A DNA stretch of 64,000 nt from Deltaproteobacteria bacterium (GCA_016704445.1 JADJAE010000004.1:1-64000); one strand, 5' to 3'; counted from the stretch's first letter, positions 17,015-35,331 are shown. Notes: generated from the sequence alone by a model not told the origin. Program-made: numbers and translations.

Positions 17015-18116
17015 AGCACGTCCGGGATCACCGGGATCGCCGACATGGAGACGAACACCGGCATGTCGGGGGCGACGAGGTGGGTGTTGTCGAAGGGCGT
17101 CACCGCGGGTCGGCCGAGGCTGGAGTCGGCGTGGATGTGAACGTACTGGTAGCCCGGCGAGAGGTCGCGCACGGGGTTGTTCATGGCGTCGCTGCCGGGG
17201 GTGTCGTCGCGCCACGCGATGCCCACCGGCGAGATGGCGAGCGGGCGATCGACGGCGCGGTTGAAGGTGAGGCTGGCGTCCTGGTCGATGTAGAGGGCGA
17301 TGCGGGCGAGGGCGACGGTGGCGACGCCCACGCGGGAGCGCACCTCCGCCGGGGGAGGGCCCGCGAGCACGATGGGGTAGCTGGCGAAGCGGCCGACGAA
17401 GCGCACCGCGACGCCGTTGGACTCGGTGTCTGGGACGGCGCCGACGTGGTCCCAGAAGAGGGCGACGCGGAGGTTGAGCGGGGTCATCGGAGCGGGCATC
17501 TCGCGGATCATCGCGACGCCGACGGTGGAGATGCGCTCGACGAGCACGGGGGAGGGGGCGCGGGCGTAGGTGAGCCGGCTGGTGCCGAAGGTGTCGCCGG
17601 TGAGGCTGACGGTGCCTTCGTCGTTGCGCTGGAGGGTGACCCCCATCGCGGAGCCCGGGAGGGTGAAGCGCCCGGTGGCCTGGTCGAGGAGCCCGGCGAC
17701 GCCGAAGCCGTTGGCCGAGTAGCCGGTGGCGTAGGTGTAGAAGTGGCCGTTGATCAGCGTCCCGGCGGAGAGCGCGAGGCGATCGTCGGCGACCGAGAGG
17801 GTGCCGTTGCCGCGCGCCTCGACGGTCTCTCCGAGGGGGTTGGTGATCGGGCCGTCGACGTCCGTGAGGGTGCGCCGCACGCCGTCCTCGCCGTCGAACT
17901 CCAGGCGGACCAGGCGCCACCGCCCGTTGAGCGGCGCCACGCCCGCGTCGACGGCGACCACGGGGCCATCCGCGGTCGCTGGCGCATCGGCGGCGGACGC
18001 CGTCGGCCACGCCCCTGGTCCGTCGGGGTCAGGCCGCCGTCGGCGGTCGGCGAGAGGACGACCGTCGACCCGCAGCCCAGCGAGAGGAACGTGAGGGCGA
18101 GGAGGGGAGCGCGCAT
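17011..18116 (-). CDS. secreted lipoprotein, unknown function (one frameshift)
   Basis: About 368 residues. ATG 18116 begins a lipoprotein signal peptide (MRAPLLALTFLSLGCGS). The frame is broken after TPTDQG by loss of one G (C on the plus strand, at about 18012-18015); restoring it continues into ATADGPVVAVDAG and the long domain to 17011. The mature part repeats beta-strand-like units (NGRWRLVRLEFDGEDG, RITLPGSAMGVTLQR type) like the lipocalin-type lipoproteins of myxobacteria, but no family is certain. The stop overlaps the lipB start, so the two genes are translated together; the functional reason is not clear. Confidence 0.7.
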
Positions 18117-18144
18117 GGCCGCGCAGGATACCGTCCGGGCGCGA

Positions 18145-19074
18145 TCACCGCTCGAAGCAGTCGTCGGGAATCTGCCGCTCGCGGCGCACGATCGCGGTGG
18201 CGGCGATGTACCGGGTGGTCACCGGGTCGTGGTAGCCGCTCGCGGCGCCGAGGTCGGGGACGTGCCCGCGCAGGTCGAGGTGGATGCGGAGCATCGAGAG
18301 CTCACGCACGTACTTGCCTACCAGCGAGGCGAGGCCCACGACCGGGTCGCTCTCGTCGGCGTCCTGCAGGAAGGTGACGCTCCCGACGCCGGGGACGCGG
18401 TACGCCGACCGCGCGGCGACCTCCTCCTCGACAGCGACGAGCGGGCTCAGCGCGGCGAGCGCGTCTCCATAGCGCTTGCGCCCGCCGACCTTGCCGCAGA
18501 CCGCGCTCACGCTCCCTCCCGCGTCGACGCGCAGCGCGCGCACGAGGTCGATCATGCGGGAGAGGTCGACGTCGAAGCGGCTGCGCCCCTGGGCCCGCTC
18601 GACGTTGAGCCTGCGATTACACACGCTGGTAAAGCGAACGCTGCGCACCAGACCTCCGGCGTCCCTCAGCGCGCGGGCGCCGTCGCGGTGACGATCGCCA
18701 GGAGCTCCGCCGAAGGCGGGCAGCGCGATGCCGGCGTCGAAGCACATCCGCGGCGCCTCGCCGTCGGGGCAGAGCGCGCGCAGGGAGGCGTCCCCGTCGA
18801 GGTTGAGCGCCTCGAACAGCTCCGCGAAGGTGCTCGGTCGCAGGCCCAGGTGGACGTCGAGCACCGCGAGCACGGTGGCCTCGACCTCGCGCATGGCGCC
18901 GTGCGCGCAGAGGCCCTTGCTGTCGCCAATGCCGACGGAGCGCGCGGCGCTGACGAAGCGCTCCCAGTCAGAGCTCACGGCGATCAGCGCGCCGGTGACG
19001 ATCATCGGTCCTAGCCGCGGGCCGAGGCCGTTCTCGTCGACGCCGAGGCGGAGCCCTGGGGGGTGGGCGCTCAT
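18145..19074 (-). CDS. RNase HII-like protein with changed active site
   Basis: 309 residues from ATG 19074. The N-terminus LGVDENGLGPRLGPMIVTG copies the first RNase HII motif (GxDExGxGPLxGP), with Asp13-Glu14, but DEAGRG is DENGLG. GIGDSKGL (Asp51-Ser-Lys) matches the DSKKL motif, and FLQDADESDPVVGLASLVGKYVREL matches the GDAxS...AASIxAKxxRD region. The middle strand that carries the third catalytic Asp in RNase HII (VDGN) reads VSAVCGKVGGRKRY here. It is longer than RNase HII (about 200 residues) because of an insert at about 75-150. Probably an RNase H2-fold protein that acts on nucleic acid; whether it cuts RNA-DNA hybrids is open. An upstream start (19149) would add residues that overlap the next gene's leader. 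Confidence 0.65.
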   Translation of the reverse strand: MSAHPPGLRLGVDENGLGPRLGPMIVTGALIAVSSDWERFVSAARSVGIGDSKGLCAHGAMREVEATVLAVLDVHLGLRPSTFAELFEALNLDGDASLRALCPDGEAPRMCFDAGIALPAFGGAPGDRHRDGARALRDAGGLVRSVRFTSVCNRRLNVERAQGRSRFDVDLSRMIDLVRALRVDAGGSVSAVCGKVGGRKRYGDALAALSPLVAVEEEVAARSAYRVPGVGSVTFLQDADESDPVVGLASLVGKYVRELSMLRIHLDLRGHVPDLGAASGYHDPVTTRYIAATAIVRRERQIPDDCFER

Positions 19075-19156
19075 CGCCCGGGGTCGTAGTACGTTCCGCG
19101 GCCGCATGCGAAACATCTCGGGAACCTTCGGGGCCCGCACGGCCTCCATCCCCCCG

Positions 19157-20236
19157 ATGCGACTCCTCCTCGCGATCGGTCTCAGCGGTCTCCTCGGCTG
19201 CGCCTCGAGCGTGCGCCCTCAGCCCACGACGCCCGACTCCCGCGCGCACCGCTCGGTGCGGGGCGAGGAGTTTCGCGTGCTGGGCGCCTCCCCGGCGGGC
19301 GCGGGCGACGCCTTCGACGCGACGCTGCTCTTCGAGCGCGGCATCGCGCACATGCGCCAGCAGCGCTGCGCCGAGGCGCTGACGGAGCTCGATCGGCTGG
19401 TGCGGGAGTTCCCGTCGGCCTCGGTGGTGCCGCTGGCGCAGTACAACCGCGGGCTCTGCCTGCAGCGCGCGCAGCGGTGGCCCGACGCGGCGGCCGCGAT
19501 GACGGCCGCGGCGACCACGCGCGACGCCGACCTCGCGCACGACGCGCTCTTCCGCCTCGCCGCGGTGGGCGCGTCCGGCGCCTCGCCGGCGTGGGTGCTC
19601 GAGGCCACCGACGCGCTGCAGAGCCGATCGCTCCCGATGACCATCACCGATCGCGTGGAGCTCTCCGCTCGCCGCGCATCGGCGCGGCTGGCGGAGAACA
19701 ACCTGGAGGAGGCCGAGCGCGAGGCGCAGCGCGCGGTGGCGATCGCGCCGACGGAGGACGCGGTGCACGCGCTCGACGACGACACCTACGCGGCCGAGGC
19801 GCGGGTGGTGCTGGGCGAGGTCACGAGGCGCCGCGCGTCGGCGGTGGCGTACCGGGTCGAGGCGCCCGACGCGGAGGCTGCGATCACCCGGCGGGTGAAC
19901 CTCGTCACGCACGCGCACCTGCAGTTCAACGACGCGATCCGCGCGGGAAACCCCGACTGGGCCGCGGCCGCGGGCTTCCGCATCGGGGAGATGTACCGCG
20001 ACCTCTACGACGCCATCGTGGACGCGCCGACGCCCACGGAGTGGGACGACGATCAGCGCCGCGTGTACCGCGCGCGCACCGCCGAGAGGCTGCGGCCGCT
20101 GCTGCAGGGCGCGCTGCGGAGCTGGGAGCTGACGCTCACGATGGCGCGTCGCACGGGCATCACGAACAACGAGTGGGTGAGGCGCGCGAGCGAGGCAATT
20201 GATCGACTTCGCGCGGTCGTCGCAGGAGGCGCTTGA
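19157..20236 (+). CDS. TPR-type lipoprotein
   Basis: 359 residues from ATG 19157. Signal peptide MRLLLAIGLSGLLGCASS with lipobox LLGC. The mature protein has helical repeats: ATLLFERGIAHMRQQRCAEALTELDRLV, VPLAQYNRGLCLQRAQRWPDAAAAM, ASARLAENNLEEAEREAQRAV, like TPR-containing envelope lipoproteins. The last third (LQFNDAIRAGNPDWAAAAGFRIGEMYRDLYDAIV and following) has more charged helices. Role likely as a scaffold in the envelope; no family call beyond that. The tRNA-tuf promoter begins right after its stop codon. Confidence 0.78.
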   Translation: MRLLLAIGLSGLLGCASSVRPQPTTPDSRAHRSVRGEEFRVLGASPAGAGDAFDATLLFERGIAHMRQQRCAEALTELDRLVREFPSASVVPLAQYNRGLCLQRAQRWPDAAAAMTAAATTRDADLAHDALFRLAAVGASGASPAWVLEATDALQSRSLPMTITDRVELSARRASARLAENNLEEAEREAQRAVAIAPTEDAVHALDDDTYAAEARVVLGEVTRRRASAVAYRVEAPDAEAAITRRVNLVTHAHLQFNDAIRAGNPDWAAAAGFRIGEMYRDLYDAIVDAPTPTEWDDDQRRVYRARTAERLRPLLQGALRSWELTLTMARRTGITNNEWVRRASEAIDRLRAVVAGGA

Positions 20237-20260
20237 CAGGGTCCGGCCCACGGGGATACA
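20233..20260 (+). promoter_or_regulatory. candidate distal promoter of tRNA-tuf operon
   Basis: TTGACA at 20233-20238 is a perfect -35 box, with GATACA at 20255-20260 after a 16-base spacer. It overlaps the stop codon of the TPR lipoprotein. Function is inferred from consensus only. Confidence 0.4.
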
Positions 20261-20304
20261 AGGCCGCTCCCTGACTCGGCTCTGATTCGTAGGGCAGTGC
20301 TGCC

Positions 20305-20333
20305 TTGCGACCGGTGGCGGGACCGTGTATAGA
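20305..20333 (+). promoter_or_regulatory. probable promoter of tRNA-tuf operon
   Basis: TTGCGA (20305-20310), 17-base spacer, TATAGA (20328-20333). This places the transcription start near 20340, about 15 bases before the first tRNA, which is usual for tRNA operons. The best sigma-70-like site in this stretch. Confidence 0.6.
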
Positions 20334-20354
20334 ACGCGGCCTCACGATCCGGCC

Positions 20355-20426
20355 GCTGGCGTAGCTCAATGGCAGAGCACCGGTTTTGTAAACCGGGGGT
20401 TGTGGGTTCAACTCCCATCGCCAGCC
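20355..20426 (+). tRNA. tRNA-Thr(TGT)
   Basis: Cloverleaf with 7-bp acceptor stem GCTGGCG/CGCCAGC, anticodon loop TTTGTAA, and GGTTCAACTCC T-arm. The anticodon TGT reads ACA. No encoded CCA end. First gene of the four-tRNA plus tuf cluster. Confidence 0.95.
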
Positions 20427-20480
20427 CTGAAAAGCGCAACGATGGATCAGGGTTCGGGTTCTTTGAAGTGCTGAGTTTCT

Positions 20481-20563
20481 GGAGGGTTGCCCGAGCGGCC
20501 AAAGGGAGCAGACTGTAAATCTGCCGGTTCACGCCTACGTTGGTTCAAATCCAACACCCTCCA
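20481..20563 (+). tRNA. tRNA-Tyr(GTA)
   Basis: Class II tRNA with long variable arm (83 nt), acceptor stem GGAGGGT/ACCCTCC, anticodon loop CTGTAAA with anticodon GTA. The discriminator is A. No encoded CCA. Confidence 0.95.
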
Positions 20564-20568
20564 CACCT

Positions 20569-20643
<75 letters not shown>

Positions 20644-20667
20644 GTTCGAACCGATGAATGTTTGTTA

Positions 20668-20695
20668 TTGATCTTGCTTCGCTTGTTGGTAGATA
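20668..20695 (+). promoter_or_regulatory. weak candidate promoter before tRNA-Thr(GGT)-tuf
   Basis: TTGATC (20668-20673), 16-base spacer, TAGATA (20690-20695) in the unusually AT-rich gap between tRNA-Gly and tRNA-Thr. Could give extra transcription of tuf. Consensus match only. Confidence 0.3.
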
Positions 20696-20711
20696 TCCCC
20701 CGTCTCGATTC

Positions 20712-20784
20712 GCTCACCTAGCTCAGTTGGTAGAGCACGTCCTTGGTAAGGACGAGGTCGTCGGTTCAATCCCGATGGTGAGCT
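20712..20784 (+). tRNA. tRNA-Thr(GGT)
   Basis: Acceptor stem GCTCACC/GGTGAGC, anticodon stem CGTCC/GGACG with loop TTGGTAA, anticodon GGT (reads ACC/ACU). Ends 52 bases before tuf. The second threonine tRNA of the cluster. Confidence 0.95.
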
Positions 20785-20836
20785 CCATATTCCCCCGACC
20801 GCCGACGCGGCGGTCACGTCGGAGGTCTGAGGAGTC

Positions 20837-22034
<1,198 letters not shown>

Positions 22035-22109
22035 CGTCTGGCGCTCCGAGAGGGGTTTCTTCGGGAACACCTTCGGGGCGACGCGCGGTTCAAGAAATAA
22101 ACGAAACCC

Positions 22110-22265
22110 ATGGGAGCCCGGATCAAGGTCGTGTTGGCGTGCGAGGTGTGCGGGCGCCGCAACTACCGCACCACCCGCTCCTCGACTCCGGGTACCAAAG
22201 GGGTCCGGATGAAGAAGTTCTGTGTCGGGTGCAACGCCCACACGATGCACGCGGAGAGTCACTGA
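22110..22265 (+). CDS. rpmG: 50S ribosomal protein L33 (bL33)
   Basis: 51 residues: starts MGARIKVVLACEVCGRRNYRT and ends with FCVGCNAHTMHAESH. The two CxxC pairs (CEVC and CVGC) make this the zinc-binding form of L33. Part of the large subunit. No clear ribosome binding site precedes ATG 22110. It lies between tuf and tRNA-Trp, a common arrangement in front of secE-nusG. Confidence 0.95.
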   Translation: MGARIKVVLACEVCGRRNYRTTRSSTPGTKGVRMKKFCVGCNAHTMHAESH

Positions 22266-22292
22266 CGGAAAGTTCGAGTCGGGCGGAACGAT

Positions 22293-22365
22293 AGGAGGCT
22301 AGCTCAGTTGGTAGAGCAGCGGATTCCAAATCCGCAGGTCGTGGGTTCGAGTCCCTCGCCTCCTG
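22293..22365 (+). tRNA. tRNA-Trp(CCA)
   Basis: Acceptor stem AGGAGGC/GCCTCCT, anticodon stem GCGGA/TCCGC with loop TTCCAAA, anticodon CCA. Discriminator G, as usual for tRNA-Trp. Located between rpmG and secE. Confidence 0.95.
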
Positions 22366-22393
22366 CAGAACTTCGAAAGTGCGGAGCAACAGC

Positions 22394-22780
22394 GTGAGCA
22401 CCCAGCCAGAACGCATCGGCGGCAGCCTTCAACTCGGAGTACAGAAGTACCTCTACACGGGGTATTTCGTGGCCGCTTGCGTGGTCGCCTTCCTGACGAG
22501 CCACCTCGTCGAGGCGGTGTGGCCCGGCCACGAGAACATCGCCGGCGAGATCGGCGTGGTCGTCGGCATCGTCGCGATGATCATCGCCTGGAAGAACATG
22601 CGACTGCGTACGCTCGCGATGGAGACCATCGAGGAGCTGGCCGCGGTGACGTGGCCCACGAAGGATGAGACCTCGACGGCGACGGTGGTGGTCCTCGCAA
22701 CCACGGTGGTCGCCTCGGTGGTGATCTTCGCGATGGACCGCTTCTGGAACTGGATCACCAACGTCATCTACCTGAGCTGA
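22394..22780 (+). CDS. secE: preprotein translocase subunit SecE
   Basis: 128 residues from GTG 22394, with GGAG seven bases upstream; GTG 22379 would add five residues without a ribosome binding site. Part of the SecYEG channel of the inner membrane. Three hydrophobic segments (GYFVAACVVAFLTSHLV, EIGVVVGIVAMIIAW, TVVVLATTVVASVVIFAM) as in the E. coli three-helix form, and the conserved amphipathic stretch ELAAVTWPTKDETSTAT just before the last. Followed by nusG as in most bacteria. Confidence 0.93.
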   Translation: MSTQPERIGGSLQLGVQKYLYTGYFVAACVVAFLTSHLVEAVWPGHENIAGEIGVVVGIVAMIIAWKNMRLRTLAMETIEELAAVTWPTKDETSTATVVVLATTVVASVVIFAMDRFWNWITNVIYLS

Positions 22781-22829
22781 CCGGCGCCGCGGTCGCGCGG
22801 CCGTCGCCGGCGGGAAGAGTCCCCACACC

Positions 22830-23357
22830 ATGAAGTACTACATCGTCCAGGCCTACTCGGGCTTCGAGAACAAGGTGAAGGCCTCGTTGCAGGAGCGCAT
22901 CCGCAACAACGCCATGGACCAGTATTTCGGGGAGATCCTGGTCCCGTCGGAGAACGTGACCGCGACCCGGGGCGGCAAGCAGCGCCTCGAGAGCCGGAAG
23001 TTCTATCCGGGTTACGTCTTCGTCCAGATGGAGATGAACGACACGACCTGGCACATGGTGAAGGACACCCCGAAGGTGACCGGCTTCCTCGGCGACCAGA
23101 ACCCCACCCCGGTTCCGCAGAAGGAAGTCGACACCATCAAGCGTCAGATCGAGGGCACCGGCATCGCGCCGCGCCCGAAGATCAACTTCGAGGTGAACGA
23201 CCAGGTGAAGGTGGTCGATGGGGCCTTTGCAAACTTCACGGGTGTGGTAGAGGACGTCCGCCCGGAGCGGCAGAAGATCAAGGTGCTCGTCACCATCTTC
23301 GGCCGTCCCACCGCGGTGGAGCTCGGGTACAACCAGGTCGAGAAGATCACGGCCTGA
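22830..23357 (+). CDS. nusG: transcription termination/antitermination factor NusG
   Basis: 175 residues. NGN domain MKYYIVQAYSGFENKVKASL through KFYPGYVFVQMEMNDTTW and TPKVTGFLG, then the KOW domain NDQVKVVDGAFANFTGVVEDV and the C-terminal GRPTAVELGYNQVEKI. Binds RNA polymerase and Rho or ribosomal protein S10. The length is usual and no insertion domain is present. Confidence 0.97.
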   Translation: MKYYIVQAYSGFENKVKASLQERIRNNAMDQYFGEILVPSENVTATRGGKQRLESRKFYPGYVFVQMEMNDTTWHMVKDTPKVTGFLGDQNPTPVPQKEVDTIKRQIEGTGIAPRPKINFEVNDQVKVVDGAFANFTGVVEDVRPERQKIKVLVTIFGRPTAVELGYNQVEKITA

Positions 23358-23467
23358 TCAATACGGTGATGGCCCAGCACGACACCGCGCACTCCGCGCG
23401 GTGACCGTGCGAGGAGAACCCCGGGGCTGAACCCCCGGTACTCCGTAAACCCACCGACGAGGGAACG

Positions 23468-23893
23468 ATGGCGAAGAAGGTAGTCGGAATAGTCAAGATC
23501 CAGTGTCCGGGCGGCGAAGCCAAGCCGGGACCCCCGATCGGTCCCGTCCTCGGTCAGGCCGGCGTGAACATCCCGATGTTCATCAAGGACTTCAACGCGA
23601 AGACCGCGGACAAGAAGGGCTACGTCATCCCGGTGATCATCACCGTGTACTCCGACAAGTCGTTCACCATGGAGCTGAAGACGCCGCCGGCGTCGATCCT
23701 CCTGATGAAGGCCGTCGGGGCGGACAAGGGCTCGGCCCGTCCGAACAAGGAGAAGATCGGGCAGATCGCGCACGCCAAGGTGGTCGAGATCGCGAAGCAG
23801 AAGCTCGCGGACCTCAACACCGACGACCTCGACGCGGCCATCCGCACGGTGAGCGGCACCGCGCGTTCGATGGGCCTCGACATCGTCGACTGA
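23468..23893 (+). CDS. rplK: 50S ribosomal protein L11 (uL11)
   Basis: 141 residues with the normal N-terminal VKIQCPGGEAKPGPPIGP and the rRNA-binding C-terminal domain ending TVSGTARSMGLDIVD. Part of the GTPase-associated centre and the thiostrepton site. GAGGG ribosome binding site before ATG 23468. The 110-base gap from nusG holds CCGGGG...CCCCGG arms at about 23,425-23,440 that could form a small leader hairpin. Confidence 0.97.
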   Translation: MAKKVVGIVKIQCPGGEAKPGPPIGPVLGQAGVNIPMFIKDFNAKTADKKGYVIPVIITVYSDKSFTMELKTPPASILLMKAVGADKGSARPNKEKIGQIAHAKVVEIAKQKLADLNTDDLDAAIRTVSGTARSMGLDIVD

Positions 23894-24005
23894 GCGACCC
23901 CGGTGGGGCGCAGCGCGCTCCACGATAGACGGTTTTACGGACCCTTCGAGCGAAACCCCATCGCAGTCCAATGGCGGGCTGAACGGTAGGGCGGGTCCTG
24001 GATGA

Positions 24006-24028
24006 CCACCGCGGCTCCGAGGCGGTGG
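24006..24028 (+). promoter_or_regulatory. hairpin in the rplK-rplA spacer
   Basis: CCACCGC (24006-24012), nine-base loop, GCGGTGG (24022-24028): a perfect 7-bp stem in the 167-base spacer just before the rplA ribosome binding site. It could be part of an L1 or L10 binding site for translational control of this operon, but I cannot match it to a known consensus. Confidence 0.35.
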
Positions 24029-24060
24029 GAGGTGCGATGCACCGAAGAGGAGGTATCGGG

Positions 24061-24771
24061 ATGGCGAAGGTTCCCAAGCGACGTCAGGCTTCGGACAAGA
24101 AGCACGACGTCAACAAGCGCTACACGCTGGACGAAGCGACCGCGCTTGTGAAGGACTGCGCCACGGCGAAGTTCGACGAGACCGTCGAACTCGCCGTGCG
24201 GTTGGGGGTGAACCCCAAGCACGCGGATCAGATGGTCCGCGGCGCGCTCGTGCTGCCACACGGCACCGGTCAGAAGGTGCGCGTGCTGGTGTTCGCGAAG
24301 GGCGACAAGGGTCGTGAGGCCACCGAGGCGGGCGCGGACTATGTCGGCGCCGACGACCTCGTGGCGAAGGTCGCCGACGGCACCTTCCTCGACTTCGAGC
24401 GCGTGATCGCGACGCCGGACATGATGGGTCAGGTCGGCCGCCTCGGTAAGGTCCTCGGTCCTCGCGGACTGATGCCGAACCCGAAGGTGGGCACCGTGAC
24501 CTTCGACGTGGCGAACGCCGTGCGCGAGGCGAAGGGCGGCAAGATCGAGTACCGAACCGAGAAGGCCGGCATCGTCCAGGCCCGCATCGGCAAGGCCTCG
24601 TTCTCGTCGGAGCACATCCGTGAGAACGCCAAGGCGCTGGTGACGGCGCTGATCCGGGCGCGGCCGTCGACGGCGAAGGGCACGTACCTTCGCTCGATCA
24701 CGCTCACGTCCACCATGGGTCCGGGCGTGCGAATCGACCCGAATGCCTTCCTCGAGAAGGCGGAGGACTGA
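24061..24771 (+). CDS. rplA: 50S ribosomal protein L1 (uL1)
   Basis: 236 residues from ATG 24061, which has a strong AGGAGG nine bases upstream; an in-frame ATG at 24025 would add 12 non-conserved residues. Conserved L1 segments: KFDETVELAVRLGVNPKHADQMVRG, LPHGTGQKVRVLVFAKG, LGPRGLMPNPKVGTVT and the C-terminal TYLRSITLTSTMGPG. Forms the L1 stalk and usually represses its own operon. Confidence 0.97.
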   Translation: MAKVPKRRQASDKKHDVNKRYTLDEATALVKDCATAKFDETVELAVRLGVNPKHADQMVRGALVLPHGTGQKVRVLVFAKGDKGREATEAGADYVGADDLVAKVADGTFLDFERVIATPDMMGQVGRLGKVLGPRGLMPNPKVGTVTFDVANAVREAKGGKIEYRTEKAGIVQARIGKASFSSEHIRENAKALVTALIRARPSTAKGTYLRSITLTSTMGPGVRIDPNAFLEKAED

Positions 24772-24774
24772 GCG

Positions 24775-25353
24775 ATGAACAAGGACCAGAAGAGCGCTGA
24801 GATCGGCAAGGTCCGAGAGCGCTTCGAGAAGTCCGTCGCGGCGGTGCTGGTGGACTTCCAGGGCCTCAACGTGGCGTCGGCGACGAAGCTGCGTCGGGAG
24901 TTCAAGAAGGCCAACGTGGAGTACAAGGTTGTGAAGAACAGCCTGATCCGCCACGCGCTGAAGGACTCGCCCTTCAAGGCGATCGTCGGTTCGCTCGAGC
25001 GCGGTACGCTGCGCACGCAGCACAAGTCCCTCATCGGGATGACCGGCGTGGCCTGGTGCAACGAGAGCCCCTCGGCGGCCGCGAAGGTCATCGAGGAGTT
25101 CAAGAAGAGCGCGGGCCCGCAGGCCGCGAAGCTCAACGTGAAGGCCGGTCTCCTGGGCAACCAGGTGCTGGAGCGCGAGTGGGTCGAGAAGGAGATGGCC
25201 AAGCTTCCGGGTCTCAAGGAGACCCAGGCCGCCGCCCTCGCGACCATCATGGCGCCCGCCCAGCAGACCGTCACGGTCCTCAACGCCCCGGCGCAGAACC
25301 TCGTGTTCGCGCTCCAGGCGTGGGCGGACAAGCTCAAGGAACAGGCCGTTTGA
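24775..25353 (+). CDS. rplJ: 50S ribosomal protein L10 (uL10)
   Basis: 192 residues, slightly longer than E. coli L10 (165). N-terminal NKDQKSAEIGKVRERFEKS and LVDFQGLNVASATKLRREF are the rRNA-binding domain; the C-terminal helix PAQNLVFALQAWADKLKEQ binds L7/L12 dimers. Begins three bases after rplA's stop, with its ribosome binding site (GGAGG) inside rplA. No separate L10 leader is present, so control may act upstream of rplA. Confidence 0.96.
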   Translation: MNKDQKSAEIGKVRERFEKSVAAVLVDFQGLNVASATKLRREFKKANVEYKVVKNSLIRHALKDSPFKAIVGSLERGTLRTQHKSLIGMTGVAWCNESPSAAAKVIEEFKKSAGPQAAKLNVKAGLLGNQVLEREWVEKEMAKLPGLKETQAAALATIMAPAQQTVTVLNAPAQNLVFALQAWADKLKEQAV

Positions 25354-25427
25354 GCGCGTCCCGACGATTCAACTCACAAGACAACCAATCATCGATCATC
25401 GATCGAACCGTTTGAAAGGAAAGTACC

Positions 25428-25808
25428 ATGGAGATCCAGTCCCTCGTTGACAGCATCAGCAAGCTCACCCTGATCGAGGCCTCCGAACTCGTGAAGGCCC
25501 TCGAGAAGACCCTCGGCGTCTCGGCCGCCCCCGTGGCGTCCGCGGCCGCCGCCCCGGCGGCTGCGGCCCCGGTGGCCGCTGCGGAGCCCACCGAGTTCTC
25601 GGTGGAGCTCACCGCGGCCGGCGCGAACAAGATCAACGTGATCAAGGTCGTGCGTGAGATCACCGGGCTCGGCCTCGGTGAGGCGAAGGCCCTCGTGGAG
25701 GGCGCGCCCAAGATGGTCAAGGAGAGCGTCGACAAGGCGACCTCCGAGGACCTCAAGAAGAAGCTCTCCGACGCCGGCGCGACCGTCACGGTCAAGGGCC
25801 TCGCCTGA
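25428..25808 (+). CDS. rplL: 50S ribosomal protein L7/L12 (bL12)
   Basis: 126 residues. N-terminal dimerisation helices (SLVDSISKLTLIEASELVKA), an Ala-rich hinge (about residues 36-57), and a C-terminal factor-binding domain (EFSVELTAAGANKINVIKVV and GLGLGEAKALVEGAPK). AAAGGAA ribosome binding site before ATG 25428. Followed by a hairpin with T-run before rpoB, see separate entry. Confidence 0.97.
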   Translation: MEIQSLVDSISKLTLIEASELVKALEKTLGVSAAPVASAAAAPAAAAPVAAAEPTEFSVELTAAGANKINVIKVVREITGLGLGEAKALVEGAPKMVKESVDKATSEDLKKKLSDAGATVTVKGLA

Positions 25809-25844
25809 GAGCGCTTCACCGTTAGACAGTCCCTGACGGCGCTT

Positions 25845-25898
25845 CGACCCCTGGCACCCCATCCCCTGGATGGCGGTTCCGGGGGTCGCTGCGTTTTT
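25845..25898 (+). terminator. attenuator-type terminator between rplL and rpoB
   Basis: CGACCCC at 25845-25851 pairs with GGGGTCG at about 25882-25888, and GCG-TTTTT follows (25891-25898). This is the position where E. coli has a partial terminator that sets the ratio of ribosomal protein to RNA polymerase transcripts; the same role is inferred here. Confidence 0.6.
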
Positions 25899-26247
25899 GT
25901 GCCCGCGGGTCGCTTGCGCCTACGCGGGATCCGTGCCATGAGCCCAGGCCCAGCGTCGTCCAGGCCTTCACCGGCACTAGCGACCACGCGATCGCGACCA
26001 GTATGCGGGAGGTCGCGCTCGTTCATGCAGCGCCAGCAAAACCCCTGGAAAGGCCAGTAACGCTCGACGGCGAACCTCGAACGAAGCACCACCCTCCCTC
26101 TCCCCGCGCCAGCAGCGCCCGTCCGCCGTACCGAGTCATACTACTCCGGCGGGGCGCAGCGATAAGCCGGGGAAGCTCAGGGGAGGGGTGGAGGGTCGAC
26201 GAGGTCCGGCGGCGAGCGCCCTGGCACGAGGCGGTAGAGGAGAAGAG
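25899..26247 (+). other. rpoB leader region, 349 bases
   Basis: No gene supported. An open frame from ATG 26003 runs into rpoB in another frame and shows no family likeness. Pyrimidine- and purine-rich arms around 26,093-26,107 and 26,180-26,194 (CCCTCCCTCTCCCC and GGGGAGGGGTGGAGGG) could pair imperfectly. An rpoB promoter may lie here but no clear one was found. Confidence 0.35.
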
Positions 26248-30438
<4,191 letters not shown>

Positions 30439-30522
30439 TCGCGAGCCCCTAAAGCCTCGCCCGGTTTTACAAGTCGAAGTAACAAAGTTCGATCACGGAA
30501 GGACGGAGCGGACCCGACAGCG

Positions 30523-30574
30523 CGTGACAAGAGCGATGCGAGACACCTGACACAAAGGGCGTCTCGCAGGTCAC
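30523..30574 (+). promoter_or_regulatory. hairpin in the rpoB-rpoC spacer
   Basis: TGCGAGAC (30537-30544) and GTCTCGCA (30561-30568) form a perfect 8-bp stem with a 16-base loop. GTGAC (30523-30527) and GTCAC (30570-30574) could extend it. No T-run follows, so this is not a classic terminator. The spacer is 236 bases, long for rpoBC, and also holds the 12-base palindrome GTGGCGCGCCAC at 30621-30632. Confidence 0.4.
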
Positions 30575-30674
30575 CACCCTCGAAGCCTCGCGCGCCACGC
30601 GCGGGGGAGGTGACTCAGAGGTGGCGCGCCACGCGGCGGGTTCGTTCCGTCCGTCCCACGACGGAGGAAGCAAC

Positions 30675-35294
<4,620 letters not shown>

Positions 35295-35331
35295 TCCCTC
35301 CCTCCGACTCTTCCGCCCCCTCCCTGAGCGT

